DNA of 26,450 nucleotides from Acidobacteriaceae bacterium (GTDB taxonomy: Bacteria; Acidobacteriota; Terriglobia; Terriglobales; Acidobacteriaceae). Positions 1 through 8,128 of the stretch are shown here, piece by piece. The notes beneath the pieces were generated by a model that was not told the origin of the DNA, searched no databases, and was given only the letters and a program-made list of their open reading frames with translations. Position numbers and translations under genes: made by a program. The DNA is taken from the NCBI GenBank assembly GCA_031296355.1, contig JARLFX010000151.1, forward strand, positions 1 to 26,450, written 5' to 3'. The stretch's first letter is position 1; every line of letters starts with the position of its first letter.

Positions 1-519
1 ATCTTCCCCCGCGCCGACAAGGAGTTAATCACCCGCATGAACGAAATCGAACAGAACAACGCCGCCGCAGCCCAGCAATCCGCAGAAGCTGCCCCCGCAC
101 CCATTGCCGTCGAGCTCAACGCTGCCTCTCAAAAAGCCGACGTAGCCAATGCCGCCGCATCTGCGACCGCCGAAGCCGAACCGAAGCAGGAGATCATCAC
201 CATCGACGACTTCCTCAAGGTCGAGCTCCGCGTCGCCGAAATCAAGGTCGCCGAGCGCATCCCCAAGTCTGACAAGCTCCTCCGCCTCGAAGTCGATCTC
301 GGCACCGAGCAGCGCCAGATCCTCGCCGGCATCGCCGAGCACTACGCCCCCGAGACCCTCATCGGCCGACGCATCATCATCGTGGCCAACCTCGCCCCCC
401 GCAAGATGCGCGGCCTCGAATCGCAGGGCATGCTCCTCGCCGCCTCCCTCGGCGAAGGCGACAAACCCGCCATCGCCAGCTTCCTCGACTCGGTCGAACT
501 AGGCGCCCGCGTCCGCTAA
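1..519 (+). CDS. metG: Methionyl-tRNA synthetase, C-terminal tRNA-binding domain (5' end outside window)
   Basis: The frame is open from base 1 and reads IFPRADKELITR before the first ATG at 37, which is the usual end of the class I MetRS catalytic/anticodon part, so this is the tail of a longer gene and not a free-standing protein. An Ala/Glu/Gln-rich linker follows (about residues 13-68 of the visible part). The last about 105 residues are an EMAP-II/Trbp111-type OB fold: VELRVAEIKVAERIPKSDKL, then RQILAGIAEHY, NLAPRKMRGLESQGMLLAA. This domain dimerises MetRS and binds tRNA in the cytoplasm. The gene ends in TAA and is followed after 86 bp by tatD, an order also known in Bacillus (metS-yabD). 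The ATG at 37 could be read as the start of a separate Trbp-like protein, but the upstream coding sequence argues against this. Confidence in identity is high. Confidence 0.93.
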   Translation: MFPRADKELITRMNEIEQNNAAAAQQSAEAAPAPIAVELNAASQKADVANAAASATAEAEPKQEIITIDDFLKVELRVAEIKVAERIPKSDKLLRLEVDLGTEQRQILAGIAEHYAPETLIGRRIIIVANLAPRKMRGLESQGMLLAASLGEGDKPAIASFLDSVELGARVR

Positions 520-530
520 CTCCCTGGGTT

Positions 531-571
531 GTCATTCTGAGCGCGCACTTGCGCGAAGAATCTGCTTCTCT
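531..571 (+). repeat. Interspersed GTCATTCTGAGC-type repeat, copy A
   Basis: The stretch begins GTCATTCTGAGCGC and ends GAAGAATCTGCTTCTCTAC. A second copy lies at 8135-8172 and shares both ends. Copy A has a short internal inverted repeat, GCGC-gcactt-GCGC, in place of the AGCGG core of copy B. I recognise the sequence as a small repeat frequent in acidobacterial intergenic regions. It sits between metG and tatD and carries no gene. Confidence 0.7.
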
Positions 572-573
572 AC

Positions 574-601
574 TCCCTAATCCCTATTCCCTAACCCCTG
601 T
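574..601 (+). repeat. Short tandem heptamers (TCCCTAA type)
   Basis: Four consecutive seven-base units read TCCCTAA, TCCCTAT, TCCCTAA and CCCCTGT directly after the interspersed repeat and just before the tatD start codon. The tract is C-rich on this strand and leaves no room for a Shine-Dalgarno sequence for tatD. It probably belongs to the same repeat element as the preceding copy. That link is an inference from adjacency. Confidence 0.6.
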
Positions 602-605
602 CCTT

Positions 606-1466
606 ATGCATCTAGTCGATTCCCACGCCCATCTCGACTCCGACCGTTACGACGAAGACCGCGCCGCCATGCTCGCCCGCGCCTACGCCGCCGGCGTCCA
701 CACCATCCTCGCCATCGGCCTGGGCGACGGCCCCCACGAGATGCATCGCGCCTTCGACATCGCCCGCGAATTCTCCGGCCAGCCGGACATGCCTCGCATC
801 TATGCCTCCGCCGGTATCCACCCACAGGAAGCCCACACCGCAGACGCCGCCGGTCTCGCCCTGCTCACCACCCTCGCGCACGATCCCCTCTGCATCGCCA
901 TCGGCGAGATCGGCCTCGACTACTACCACCTCGAAAATCCTGACGTCGCCACCCAGCAGCGTGCGTTCATCGCACAGATGGAGGTCGCCGCCGCCGCCCG
1001 CCTGCCCATCCTCCTCCACATCCGCACATCGGAGCTGGCCACCCCGCAAGCCAAAGAAAAATTTGGCTCAGCCGACGCCTGGGCAGACACTCTCGCCCTC
1101 CTCGAAACTCACTGGCGTCCCACCGGCCTCGGCGGCGTCATGCACTGCTTCAGCGGCGAGATCGAGCACGCCCGCCGCTCACTCGATCTCGGTTTTATGC
1201 TGTCATTCGCGGGAAATCTCACCTACCCCAGGGCGCAGAACCTCCGCGACGCCGCCATCTTCGCCCCGCTCGATCGCCTTCTGGTCGAGACCGACGCGCC
1301 CTTCCTCGCCCCCATCCCCAACCGTGGCCAGCGCAACGAGCCCGCCTGGGTAGCCCACACTGCTGCCCGCCTCGCCGCCGAACGCGGCATCTCGCCACAG
1401 GTCCTTGCCGAAGCCACCACCTCAAACTTCCACCGTTTTTTTGCCCGCACTCGGCCTCTTGCCTGA
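606..1466 (+). CDS. tatD: TatD family metal-dependent hydrolase (DNase/exonuclease)
   Basis: This 286-residue protein is an amidohydrolase-fold TIM barrel of the TatD family, cytoplasmic metal-dependent nucleases that trim DNA ends (in some species also RNA). All expected metal ligands are visible: H7 and H9 in DSHAHLD, E101 in IGEIGLD, H138 in LLHIRT, H180 in MHCFSG and D230 in ETDAPFLAP. The start at ATG 606 is chosen because the conserved DSHAHLD motif begins four residues later; the frame opens earlier at 549, but that part is translated repeat sequence. No clear ribosome binding site precedes the ATG, because a C-rich tandem repeat occupies the position. The segment around residues 141-170 (after LLHIRT) looks about 20 residues longer than in short TatD proteins. 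It probably follows metG in one transcript. Confidence 0.92.
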   Translation: MHLVDSHAHLDSDRYDEDRAAMLARAYAAGVHTILAIGLGDGPHEMHRAFDIAREFSGQPDMPRIYASAGIHPQEAHTADAAGLALLTTLAHDPLCIAIGEIGLDYYHLENPDVATQQRAFIAQMEVAAAARLPILLHIRTSELATPQAKEKFGSADAWADTLALLETHWRPTGLGGVMHCFSGEIEHARRSLDLGFMLSFAGNLTYPRAQNLRDAAIFAPLDRLLVETDAPFLAPIPNRGQRNEPAWVAHTAARLAAERGISPQVLAEATTSNFHRFFARTRPLA

Positions 1467-1495
1467 TACTTCTCTAGGTGTGGTAAGGCTAACCC

Positions 1496-1504
1496 TGCGA
1501 TAAT
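1496..1504 (+). promoter_or_regulatory. Candidate extended -10 promoter for yajQ
   Basis: TGC followed by GATAAT forms an extended -10 element 58 bases before the yajQ start codon. No good -35 hexamer lies at the usual distance, which is tolerated by extended -10 promoters. The same 12-mer, CCTGCGATAATT, occurs on the minus strand just before rimM. A Shine-Dalgarno-like GGAGTG lies 8 bases before the yajQ ATG. Confidence 0.4.
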
Positions 1505-1562
1505 TACAAGGGACTTGTCGCCGCTCCCCCCGGAGCCCGTCCCAGTATTGGAGTGAGTCACA

Positions 1563-2060
1563 ATGGCAGCAGAAAATTCTTTTGACGTAGTCAGCAAGGT
1601 GGACATGCAGGAAGTCCGCAATGGCATCGACCAGGCCACCAAAGAAGTGCGGGCGCGCTTCGACCTGAAGGACTCCAAGTCCACCATAGAGCTCGAAGGC
1701 GAAGACGTCATCCAGCTCGTCTCTGCAGACGAATACAAGCTCAAGGCCGTCATCGAAATCCTCTATCAGAAACTCGTCAAGCGCGGCGTCTCCCTCAAAA
1801 ATGTAACCCTCGAAAAACTCGAGCAGGGTTCCAGCTGCGTCCGCCAGAAGCTGAAGCTACAGCAAGGCATCCCCGGCGACAAGGCCAAGCAGGTCGTCGC
1901 TCTCATTAAAGATTCCAAGAAGAAGGCCCAGGCTTCCATCCAGGGCGACACCGTTCGCGTCACCAGCAAAGATCGCGATACCCTGCAGGAAGTCATTGCT
2001 CTGCTCAAAGGCAAAGACCTCGGCATCGAATTACAATACACGAACTTCCGTTCCAACTAA
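1563..2060 (+). CDS. yajQ: YajQ family cyclic di-GMP-binding protein
   Basis: The 165-residue length is the normal size of YajQ (UPF0234). The N-terminus NSFDVVSKVDMQEVRNGIDQ, the middle DLKDSKSTIELEG and the end GIELQYTNFRSN are all family hallmarks. YajQ has two ferredoxin-like domains; it was described as nucleotide/RNA binding and, in Xanthomonas and Pseudomonas, as a c-di-GMP effector. Nothing in the sequence shows which ligand applies here. The ATG is preceded by GGAGTG at 8 bases. The gene has its own candidate promoter at 1496 and is followed after 23 bp by the polyprenyl synthase, so the two may be co-transcribed. It is one of three c-di-GMP-related genes in this window, together with PilZ (11452) and GGDEF-EAL (14731). 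Confidence 0.95.
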   Translation: MAAENSFDVVSKVDMQEVRNGIDQATKEVRARFDLKDSKSTIELEGEDVIQLVSADEYKLKAVIEILYQKLVKRGVSLKNVTLEKLEQGSSCVRQKLKLQQGIPGDKAKQVVALIKDSKKKAQASIQGDTVRVTSKDRDTLQEVIALLKGKDLGIELQYTNFRSN

Positions 2061-2083
2061 CGCACCTCGGGCTAAACACACCA

Positions 2084-3073
2084 GTGAGCACTTTCCCCAT
2101 CGCGACGGCAAAAGAGGTCTTCGACCTCCTGCGTGACGACCTTGCCGCCATCGAAGAGGAGTTCGCCCGCGACTCCGCCTCTCCCATCACGGTGGTCACA
2201 GATATTTCGCAGTACCTCATCTCCGGCGGTGGCAAACGCATCCGGCCCCTGCTCCTCCTGCTCGCGTCCAAAGCCCTCGGCTACGAGCAGCCCGCCCGCA
2301 TTCGCCTCGGCGCCGTCGTGGAGATGCTCCACACCGCTACACTCGTCCACGACGACATCATCGACGAAGCCGATACCCGCCGTGGCCGCCCCTCTGCCAA
2401 CACCACTTGGGGCAATGCCAAGTGCGTCCTCGCCGGCGACTGGCTCTACATGCAGGCCTATCGCATCGCGCTTGAGGAGCGGAACTTCCGTATCCTCGAC
2501 CTGCTCATCACCCTCACCCAGCAGATGGTCGAGGGCGAGTTGCTACAGATTGAGAAGCTCGGCCACCTCATCAACGAGGAAGAATACTTCGATCTCATCT
2601 TCCGCAAGACCGCCTGCCTATTCAAGGTATCCATGCAGCTTGGTGCGGAACTTGCTGGAAGCAATGAAGATATCGATTCACAGATGGGCGAGTATGGCCG
2701 CAACCTCGGCCTCGCCTTCCAGATCGTGGATGACGTGCTCGACCTCACCGCCACCGAAGAAGTTCTCGGCAAGCCCGTCGCCAGCGACCTCCGCGAAGGC
2801 AAGGCCACCCTCGCCATCATCCATGCGCTGGAGCGTGGGACCGGCGCCGACCGTGAGGCCATCCGAACCGTCCTGGCAGACCGCAGCTTCGCCCGCGTCC
2901 CCCACGTTGAGATTCTTGAGATTCTCACCCGCCACGGCTCGCTCGACTACGCCATGGACACCGCCTGCGCCTACGCTGAGGCGGCCCGCCTCTCCATCGC
3001 AGACCTCCCCGAGAGCGACTACAAACGCGCCCTCCTCTGGGTTCCAGGCTTCGTCGTCTCCCGCGACCGCTAG
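2084..3073 (+). CDS. Trans-polyprenyl diphosphate synthase (octaprenyl/heptaprenyl type)
   Basis: The protein (329 aa, GTG start) is a long-chain isoprenyl diphosphate synthase that adds isopentenyl diphosphate units to an allylic diphosphate, normally to make the side chain of respiratory quinones. Visible motifs are GGGKRIRP (about residue 48), the first Asp-rich motif HDDIIDEADTRRGRP (about 88) and the second Asp-rich motif QIVDDVLDLTA (about 215), each with the DDxxD pattern that binds magnesium diphosphate. Residues just before the first motif (LHTATLV) are typical of long-chain enzymes such as IspB/HepT. Chain length cannot be read from sequence alone. The GTG start gives the family-typical N-terminus STFPIATAKEVFDLLRDDL; only a weak Shine-Dalgarno is visible. 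The stop codon overlaps the stop of the convergent hydrolase gene in CTAG. Confidence 0.92.
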   Translation: MSTFPIATAKEVFDLLRDDLAAIEEEFARDSASPITVVTDISQYLISGGGKRIRPLLLLLASKALGYEQPARIRLGAVVEMLHTATLVHDDIIDEADTRRGRPSANTTWGNAKCVLAGDWLYMQAYRIALEERNFRILDLLITLTQQMVEGELLQIEKLGHLINEEEYFDLIFRKTACLFKVSMQLGAELAGSNEDIDSQMGEYGRNLGLAFQIVDDVLDLTATEEVLGKPVASDLREGKATLAIIHALERGTGADREAIRTVLADRSFARVPHVEILEILTRHGSLDYAMDTACAYAEAARLSIADLPESDYKRALLWVPGFVVSRDR

Positions 3074-4650
3074 ATCACCCGCCGGAACCGTACCGCCTGG
3101 TACGGCCTTCCCGTCAGCTTCAGCTTCGTCTTTCCGCTGAACGTCCCCGCCACCGCACTCACCGTCATCGCCCATGGATCAATCAGCTCTGCCGCGAACT
3201 TCCCCTCCGGCAGCGGAAACTCGTAATAGATCGCCTGATGAAAGTCCATGTAGTACAGAATCACCTCTGCCGTCTTCTCATCCTGTCCAAAGATCGTGGC
3301 GTTCAGGTAGTACGGCGACGTCGGAGCTTCCAGCCCCGTATGCCCTGCACCGCTCCCACTCTCCTCCAGCAGCTTCCGCAGAAACCCGATGCGTGCCGGG
3401 CTCGTTCCGCGCAGCGCCCCACCGTGCGACCACGGCATCGCCTGCGTCTCCCCCTCATCCATCGGGCTGTCCGCATTCAGATAGGTCTCGCCATGCGTCA
3501 CGTAGCAGCCCGCGACCACGCCCAGCCAGAACCGTCGCGTCATCTCCTCGCCAGAGAGGTTTCCCCACCGTCGGTTCATATTGCCCTCGTACATCACCTC
3601 GTCAAAGCAGATCGGCTTCTTCCACGCCTGCAGCCACTCCTGCGCTTCCTCAAACTTCGCAGTCTGTAGGCTCGCATGCGTCACCCAAGGCCGCGCATAG
3701 TCATACATCACCTTGGAGTAATGAATAGACCGCAGATGCCCCACCGGATCGTGCTGCTCCACAAGGTGAAAGAACCGGTCGAAATCCTGCACCGTCTTCG
3801 CCTTCATCAGGTCAAATTCGTTCGCCAGCGACCACCAGATATTCCGGTACGCTGAGAGCCGAGCCAGTATGTAACGCAGATATAGGTCGTCCGCTTCCGC
3901 CGGCATAGCCGCATAGCCCCAGCGGTCATACGGATGGAACAGGATCAGGTCTGCCTCCACGCCAATGTCGCGCAGGTCGGCAATCCGCTGCTCCAGGTGC
4001 GCATAGAACGCCGGATTGGGCCGAGTGTAATCGTCCACGCCCGCCGCACTCCGTTCAAACGGATAGAACACCGGCTCATTGTGGTTGTACTCATAGCTCT
4101 TCGGAAAGACGCACATGCGGATCTTGTTGAACGGCCCGCCCCGCAGCGCCGCCAGCGTCTGCTGTTGCAGCTCTTCGGTCTGGTGCACCCACGCATAGCA
4201 CGTCGTCCCAAACGGAAAGAACGCTGTCCCGTCCACATAAGCGAAGTGGTGCATCCTGCGCACGCCCACCGGCCCATGCGCATCCGCCTGCGCCTTCACG
4301 CATCGGAAGCTCCCTGCCTTCCCTGCCATCTCCGCCGCGTTGCTCGCCGTGGTGTAGTGCCACTCCCCCTCGCTGTCAGGCATAAACCGTACCTTGTACC
4401 TGCCACCGCCGTCGTAGAAGCCGTCTACCTCCACCGTCCGGTGCCCTATAGCAAACATCGCCGTCAGTTGCACTTCAGTGAACGGATTCCCATGCTCCGG
4501 CCCCGTTAGCGTCAGCTCGAAGACCTCCCACTGCGGTACCGCCGCATGCGTCGTACCGGGCACAGCCATGCCGGGCGCGGCTGTGGCCAGAACGCCCACA
4601 GATCCCGCAGTTGTCAGTTTCAGCATCTCGCGACGGTTCATCGAATTCAT
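3070..4650 (-). CDS. Exported DUF5060-domain glycoside hydrolase-like protein
   Basis: The 526-residue protein begins NRREMLKLTTAG followed by a hydrophobic, Ala-rich stretch, matching a twin-arginine (Tat) signal peptide with a likely end near residue 30-37. Residues 40-120 form a DUF5060-type beta domain (WEVFELTLTGP, NPFTEVQLTAMF, SEGEWHYT). Residues 130-400 resemble the TIM-barrel of clan-A-like glycosidases: FFPFGTTCYAW, LILFHPYDRWG, IWWSLANEFD and CFDEVMYEGN. E278 (in ANEFD) and E351 (in FDEVMY) fit the acid/base and nucleophile. The last about 100 residues (YYLNATIFGQ to YQAVRFRRVI) are a DUF5605-like beta domain. A polysaccharide-degrading role outside the cytoplasm is inferred; the substrate is unknown. 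It stands alone, convergent with the polyprenyl synthase and divergent from the TPR gene. Confidence 0.82.
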   Translation of the reverse strand: MNSMNRREMLKLTTAGSVGVLATAAPGMAVPGTTHAAVPQWEVFELTLTGPEHGNPFTEVQLTAMFAIGHRTVEVDGFYDGGGRYKVRFMPDSEGEWHYTTASNAAEMAGKAGSFRCVKAQADAHGPVGVRRMHHFAYVDGTAFFPFGTTCYAWVHQTEELQQQTLAALRGGPFNKIRMCVFPKSYEYNHNEPVFYPFERSAAGVDDYTRPNPAFYAHLEQRIADLRDIGVEADLILFHPYDRWGYAAMPAEADDLYLRYILARLSAYRNIWWSLANEFDLMKAKTVQDFDRFFHLVEQHDPVGHLRSIHYSKVMYDYARPWVTHASLQTAKFEEAQEWLQAWKKPICFDEVMYEGNMNRRWGNLSGEEMTRRFWLGVVAGCYVTHGETYLNADSPMDEGETQAMPWSHGGALRGTSPARIGFLRKLLEESGSGAGHTGLEAPTSPYYLNATIFGQDEKTAEVILYYMDFHQAIYYEFPLPEGKFAAELIDPWAMTVSAVAGTFSGKTKLKLTGRPYQAVRFRRVI

Positions 4651-4763
4651 GCGAAAAGTGTACCTCCGCCGCCACAGAATGCGTTTGCCCTATTCCCATT
4701 CTTTCCCGGCATCCAACCGCATCGTACAATCGTCTAATATGCAGCGGCTTTTCCTGCGCGCCC

Positions 4764-6824
4764 ATGCCACTCATGACTAAGCCCTTTGCCGTAATCTCCC
4801 TTGCCGCCTCCCTTCTGCTAATCGCGCCCCTCCACGCGCAGAAGACCGCTATCACCGCTGCCCCGCCCAAAGCCACCATTGATCGCGGCTCCGCCTACTA
4901 TCACTACGGCCTCGCGCACCTCTATGAGCAGCTGGCTGTCGATCAGGGCCGTTCCGATTACACCACCCAGGCAATTGAGAACTACAAGATGGCGCTCAAC
5001 GCCGACCCCACCTCTTCCTATCTGCAGAGCGGCCTGGCCGATCTCTACCTTCAGCTCCACCGCGTTCCAGAAGCGGTTGAAGCCGCCAAGGCCCAGCTGC
5101 AGAAGGATCCCAACAACCTGCAGGCGCATACCCTGCTTGGCCGCGTCTACCTGCGTTCCCTGGGCGACGGTACCTCTCCGCAATCCGGCGAAATGCTGCA
5201 GCTTGCCATTGCCGAGTACGAGATCATCGTGCAGCTCCAGCCGCAGAGCGTTGAAAATCATCTCCTCCTCGGCCAGCTCTACGCCCTCAACCATGACACG
5301 ACGCACGCTGAGGCGCAGTTCAAGGCCGCCCAGCTCGCTAACCCCAACGCCGAAGAAGCTACTCTCAGCCTCGCCCGCCTCTACACCGATCAGGGCGACC
5401 TCCAGCACGCCATCACCATCCTCGCCGCCGTCCCCGTCACCAGCCGCAGCGCACAGATGGAGTCTGCCCTCGGCGGGCTCTACGACCAGACCCACCAGCG
5501 CAAGCTCGCCATTGAAAACTATCGCCTCGCCCTCGATCAGGAGCCTGACAATACGGACACCCGCCGCGCCCTCGCGCAGGACCTAATGCAGGACCAGCAG
5601 GACGATGCCGCACTCGCCGAATACAACCGCATCCTCACCGCCGAGCCGCAGGACGCCCAGTCCTACATCCGCATCTCCGACATACAGCGCCACAAGGGCC
5701 AGTACGCCGAGTCCCTCGCCACATTGGAAAAAGCGAAGACCCTCGTCCATGACCCCATGGACCTCAACTACATCCACTACAACGAAGCCGTGGCCGATGA
5801 AGCCCTGGGCCGCGATGAAGCAGCCATCACCATCCTCACCACCGCTATCAAAGACACCAACCACGCTGACAATCAGTACACCGATCAGGAAAAAGGCAAT
5901 CGCTCCGCGTTCATGGACAATCTCGCGCAGCTCTACCGCCAGCAGGATAAGACCGCTGATGCCATTGCCGTCTACGACAGCATGATCGCCATGGGCGGCG
6001 ACTACGCCGAGCGCGGCTATCAGGGCCAGGTCGATTCCTGGCGCGATGCCCACCAGTGGCAGAAGGCGACCGACACCGCCGCCGCCGCGGTCAAGGCCAT
6101 GCCCAAAGACGTCAGCGTCAATCTCGTCTACGCCGGCCAGCTTGCAGACACCGGCAAGGCCGACGAAGGCATCGCCATCGCCAAATCGAAGCTCGGCGGC
6201 AAAAATGATCGCGAAGTCTATCTCGCGCTCTCACAGATCAACACCCGCCTGAAACGCTGGAAGGATGCTGCCGCCGCACTCGACGCAGCCGAGCCCCTCA
6301 GCCAGAAGCCCGACGACAAGGAGTACCTCCTCTTCCTGCGCGGTGCCCTCGCCGAACGCCAGAAGCACATTGACGAAGCCGAAGGCTTCTTCCGCCAGGT
6401 CCTCGCCATGGACCCCGACTCCACCATGACGCTGAACTACCTCGGCTACATGCTCGCCGATCACGGCCTCAAGCTCGAAGAGTCCCGCGGCATGATTCAG
6501 AAGGCTCTCAACACCGACCCGCAGAACGGCGCCTACCTCGATTCACTCGGCTGGGTCTACTTCAAGCTCGGCCAGTATGCCTTAGCTGAGGAAACGCTCC
6601 ACAAGGCCGTCAGCCGCATCAAGACTGACCCCACCGTGCACGACCATCTCGGCTCCATCTACGAGAAGGAGGGCAAGCTCTCCCTCGCCGTAGCCCAGTG
6701 GGAGCGCTCGCTCGAAGCCTCGCAGAAGTCTCTGCCTGCAGACGCAGACCCCGCCGATATCGCCAAGGTGCAGAAGAAGCTCGAGTCCGCCAAAGTAAAA
6801 CTCGCCAAAGCCTCCGCCCACTAA
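4764..6824 (+). CDS. Exported tetratricopeptide-repeat protein
   Basis: From ATG 4764 the protein has 686 residues. It starts with a Sec signal peptide (TKPFAVISLAASLLLIAPLHAQ) with probable cleavage after LHA or AQ; a second in-frame ATG at 4773 would serve equally. The open frame extends further upstream, but that part is antisense to the hydrolase gene start and lacks a signal peptide, so it is not used. The rest is almost entirely helical TPR repeats, with recurrent patterns such as YHYGLAHLYEQ, HLLLGQLYAL, and near the C-terminus NYLGYMLADHGLKLEES and YLDSLGWVYFKLGQYALAEE (about residues 555-610). The end is Lys/Ala-rich. Such proteins act as scaffolds in the periplasm or outer membrane; no partner can be named. 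A 113-bp gap to the divergent hydrolase gene holds the promoters. Confidence 0.88.
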   Translation: MPLMTKPFAVISLAASLLLIAPLHAQKTAITAAPPKATIDRGSAYYHYGLAHLYEQLAVDQGRSDYTTQAIENYKMALNADPTSSYLQSGLADLYLQLHRVPEAVEAAKAQLQKDPNNLQAHTLLGRVYLRSLGDGTSPQSGEMLQLAIAEYEIIVQLQPQSVENHLLLGQLYALNHDTTHAEAQFKAAQLANPNAEEATLSLARLYTDQGDLQHAITILAAVPVTSRSAQMESALGGLYDQTHQRKLAIENYRLALDQEPDNTDTRRALAQDLMQDQQDDAALAEYNRILTAEPQDAQSYIRISDIQRHKGQYAESLATLEKAKTLVHDPMDLNYIHYNEAVADEALGRDEAAITILTTAIKDTNHADNQYTDQEKGNRSAFMDNLAQLYRQQDKTADAIAVYDSMIAMGGDYAERGYQGQVDSWRDAHQWQKATDTAAAAVKAMPKDVSVNLVYAGQLADTGKADEGIAIAKSKLGGKNDREVYLALSQINTRLKRWKDAAAALDAAEPLSQKPDDKEYLLFLRGALAERQKHIDEAEGFFRQVLAMDPDSTMTLNYLGYMLADHGLKLEESRGMIQKALNTDPQNGAYLDSLGWVYFKLGQYALAEETLHKAVSRIKTDPTVHDHLGSIYEKEGKLSLAVAQWERSLEASQKSLPADADPADIAKVQKKLESAKVKLAKASAH

Positions 6825-6979
6825 CCCCGCATACGCTGGGTACTGGGCTGCCCGGGTCTCGTATCCCTACGACTCTCTCCGTCAGTTGTCCAGAAGCGTC
6901 CCGCGTCATCTCGCCGCAGCAGTTTCACTCACCTCAGCGCGCAACCCACCCACTGCTTTACACTTATCTCTGGCTCCCA

Positions 6980-8119
6980 ATGGTTCCTTTGCTGCAAAAT
7001 TACGCCGTTGTCGGCGATGCCGGCGACCCGCTCACCACGCGCGTCTTTCCCGCGCCGGTGCGCCGCAACCGCTCCGCCTTCCAGCGCGACCGCGACCGCA
7101 TCGTGCAGGCGCGCGCCTTCCGCCGCCTCGCCGGCAAGACGCAGGTCTTCACCAGCCGCGCCTCTGACCACTTCCGCAGCCGCCTCACTCACACCATTGA
7201 AGTCGTGCAAACCGCCCGCGACGTCGCCGTTGCCATCGGCCTCAACGAAGACCTCGCTGAAGCCCTCGCCCTCGTGCACGACATCGGCCACCCGCCCTTC
7301 GGCCACGCCGGCGAGCGCGCGCTCGACGCCTGCCTCAAGCGCCATGGCCTGCGCTTCGACCACAACCTCCACGCCCTCCGCATCGTGGAGCACTTTGAGC
7401 AGCGCTACGCCGCCCACCGTGGCCTCAATCTCACCCTCGGCGTCCGCGAAGGCATCGTCAAGCACTCGCGCGACTACAGCGCCGCCACGCACCCTGAGCT
7501 CGCGCCCTACTTCCTCGATCAGCGCCCACCCCTCGAGGCCCAGATCATCGACCTCACAGACGAAATCGCCTACCTCACCGCCGACCTCGACGACGGCGTC
7601 GAATCCGGCTTCCTGGAAATCGGCGACATCCTCGACCGCGTCGAGATCGTGCGCAATGCCTACCGCATCGTGCAAGAGCACCACGCCGGCGTCGAGCCCA
7701 AATTCCTCTTCCACGAGGCGCTGCAGCTCATGCAGCACCGCCTGATTGACGACCTCATCTCCAACACGCAGATGCTCATGCGCATCGCCGACCTGAACAC
7801 GCTGGAAGACATCCGCCAATTCCCTGAGCGTCTCGCCCTCTTCTCGCGCCTGGTCGAAGTGCAGCGCTTCGAAGAAAAGAAGTTCCTCTACGACGCGCTC
7901 TACACCTGCGACGCTTTGGAGCGCGAACACAACAACGCGACCGAAGTCGTCACGCGTCTCTTCGATTACTGGATGGCCGATCCCGAGCGTCTCCCCGCCG
8001 GCTACGTAGCCCAGATGGAAACAGAAGCCCCCGCCCGCATCGTCGCCGACTACATCGCCGGCATGACCGACGCCTACATCCAGACCCACTTCGAACAGAT
8101 GGAAGCCCTCACAAAGTAA
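6980..8119 (+). CDS. Deoxyguanosinetriphosphate triphosphohydrolase-like protein (HD domain)
   Basis: The 379-residue protein is a dGTPase-type dNTP triphosphohydrolase, which splits dNTPs into nucleoside and triphosphate and balances nucleotide pools. The typical start FPAPVRRNRSAFQRDRDRIV and ARAFRRLAGKTQVF is followed by SRLTHTIEV (H71), the HD pair in LVHDIGHPPFGHAGE (H100, D101) and DLTDEIAYLTADLDDG near residue 190, all metal-site elements. ATG 6980 is used because it precedes the family N-terminus by about 20 residues; the open frame before it overlaps the TPR gene end. There is no clear Shine-Dalgarno. Length fits the bacterial dgt type-2 subfamily. It converges with the small membrane protein gene at 8129, with the interspersed repeat at the junction. 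Confidence 0.93.
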   Translation: MVPLLQNYAVVGDAGDPLTTRVFPAPVRRNRSAFQRDRDRIVQARAFRRLAGKTQVFTSRASDHFRSRLTHTIEVVQTARDVAVAIGLNEDLAEALALVHDIGHPPFGHAGERALDACLKRHGLRFDHNLHALRIVEHFEQRYAAHRGLNLTLGVREGIVKHSRDYSAATHPELAPYFLDQRPPLEAQIIDLTDEIAYLTADLDDGVESGFLEIGDILDRVEIVRNAYRIVQEHHAGVEPKFLFHEALQLMQHRLIDDLISNTQMLMRIADLNTLEDIRQFPERLALFSRLVEVQRFEEKKFLYDALYTCDALEREHNNATEVVTRLFDYWMADPERLPAGYVAQMETEAPARIVADYIAGMTDAYIQTHFEQMEALTK

Positions 8120-8128
8120 ATGAACGAA

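Noticed and set aside
37..519. Independent Trbp111-like protein starting at ATG 37, with AAGGAG 12 bases upstream
   Set aside because: The frame continues upstream to the window edge with MetRS-like residues, and the spacing of AAGGAG is too long; most simply it is the metG tail.
574..601. CRISPR or telomere-like array from the TCCCTAA heptamers
   Set aside because: Only four short degenerate units without spacers; it is part of a small interspersed element.
2133..3140. Overlapping plus-strand frame inside the polyprenyl synthase gene
   Set aside because: Ser/Pro/Ala/Thr-rich shifted frame of a high-GC gene, no domains.
4611..4763. N-terminal extension of the TPR protein
   Set aside because: It is antisense to the hydrolase start and would bury the signal peptide that begins at 4764.
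6929..8089. A long open frame (386 codons) on the minus strand antisense to the dGTPase gene
   Set aside because: It mirrors the codon structure of a GC-rich real gene; its product is Val/Glu/Ala/Gly-rich without any motif, while the plus-strand product has full HD-domain motifs.
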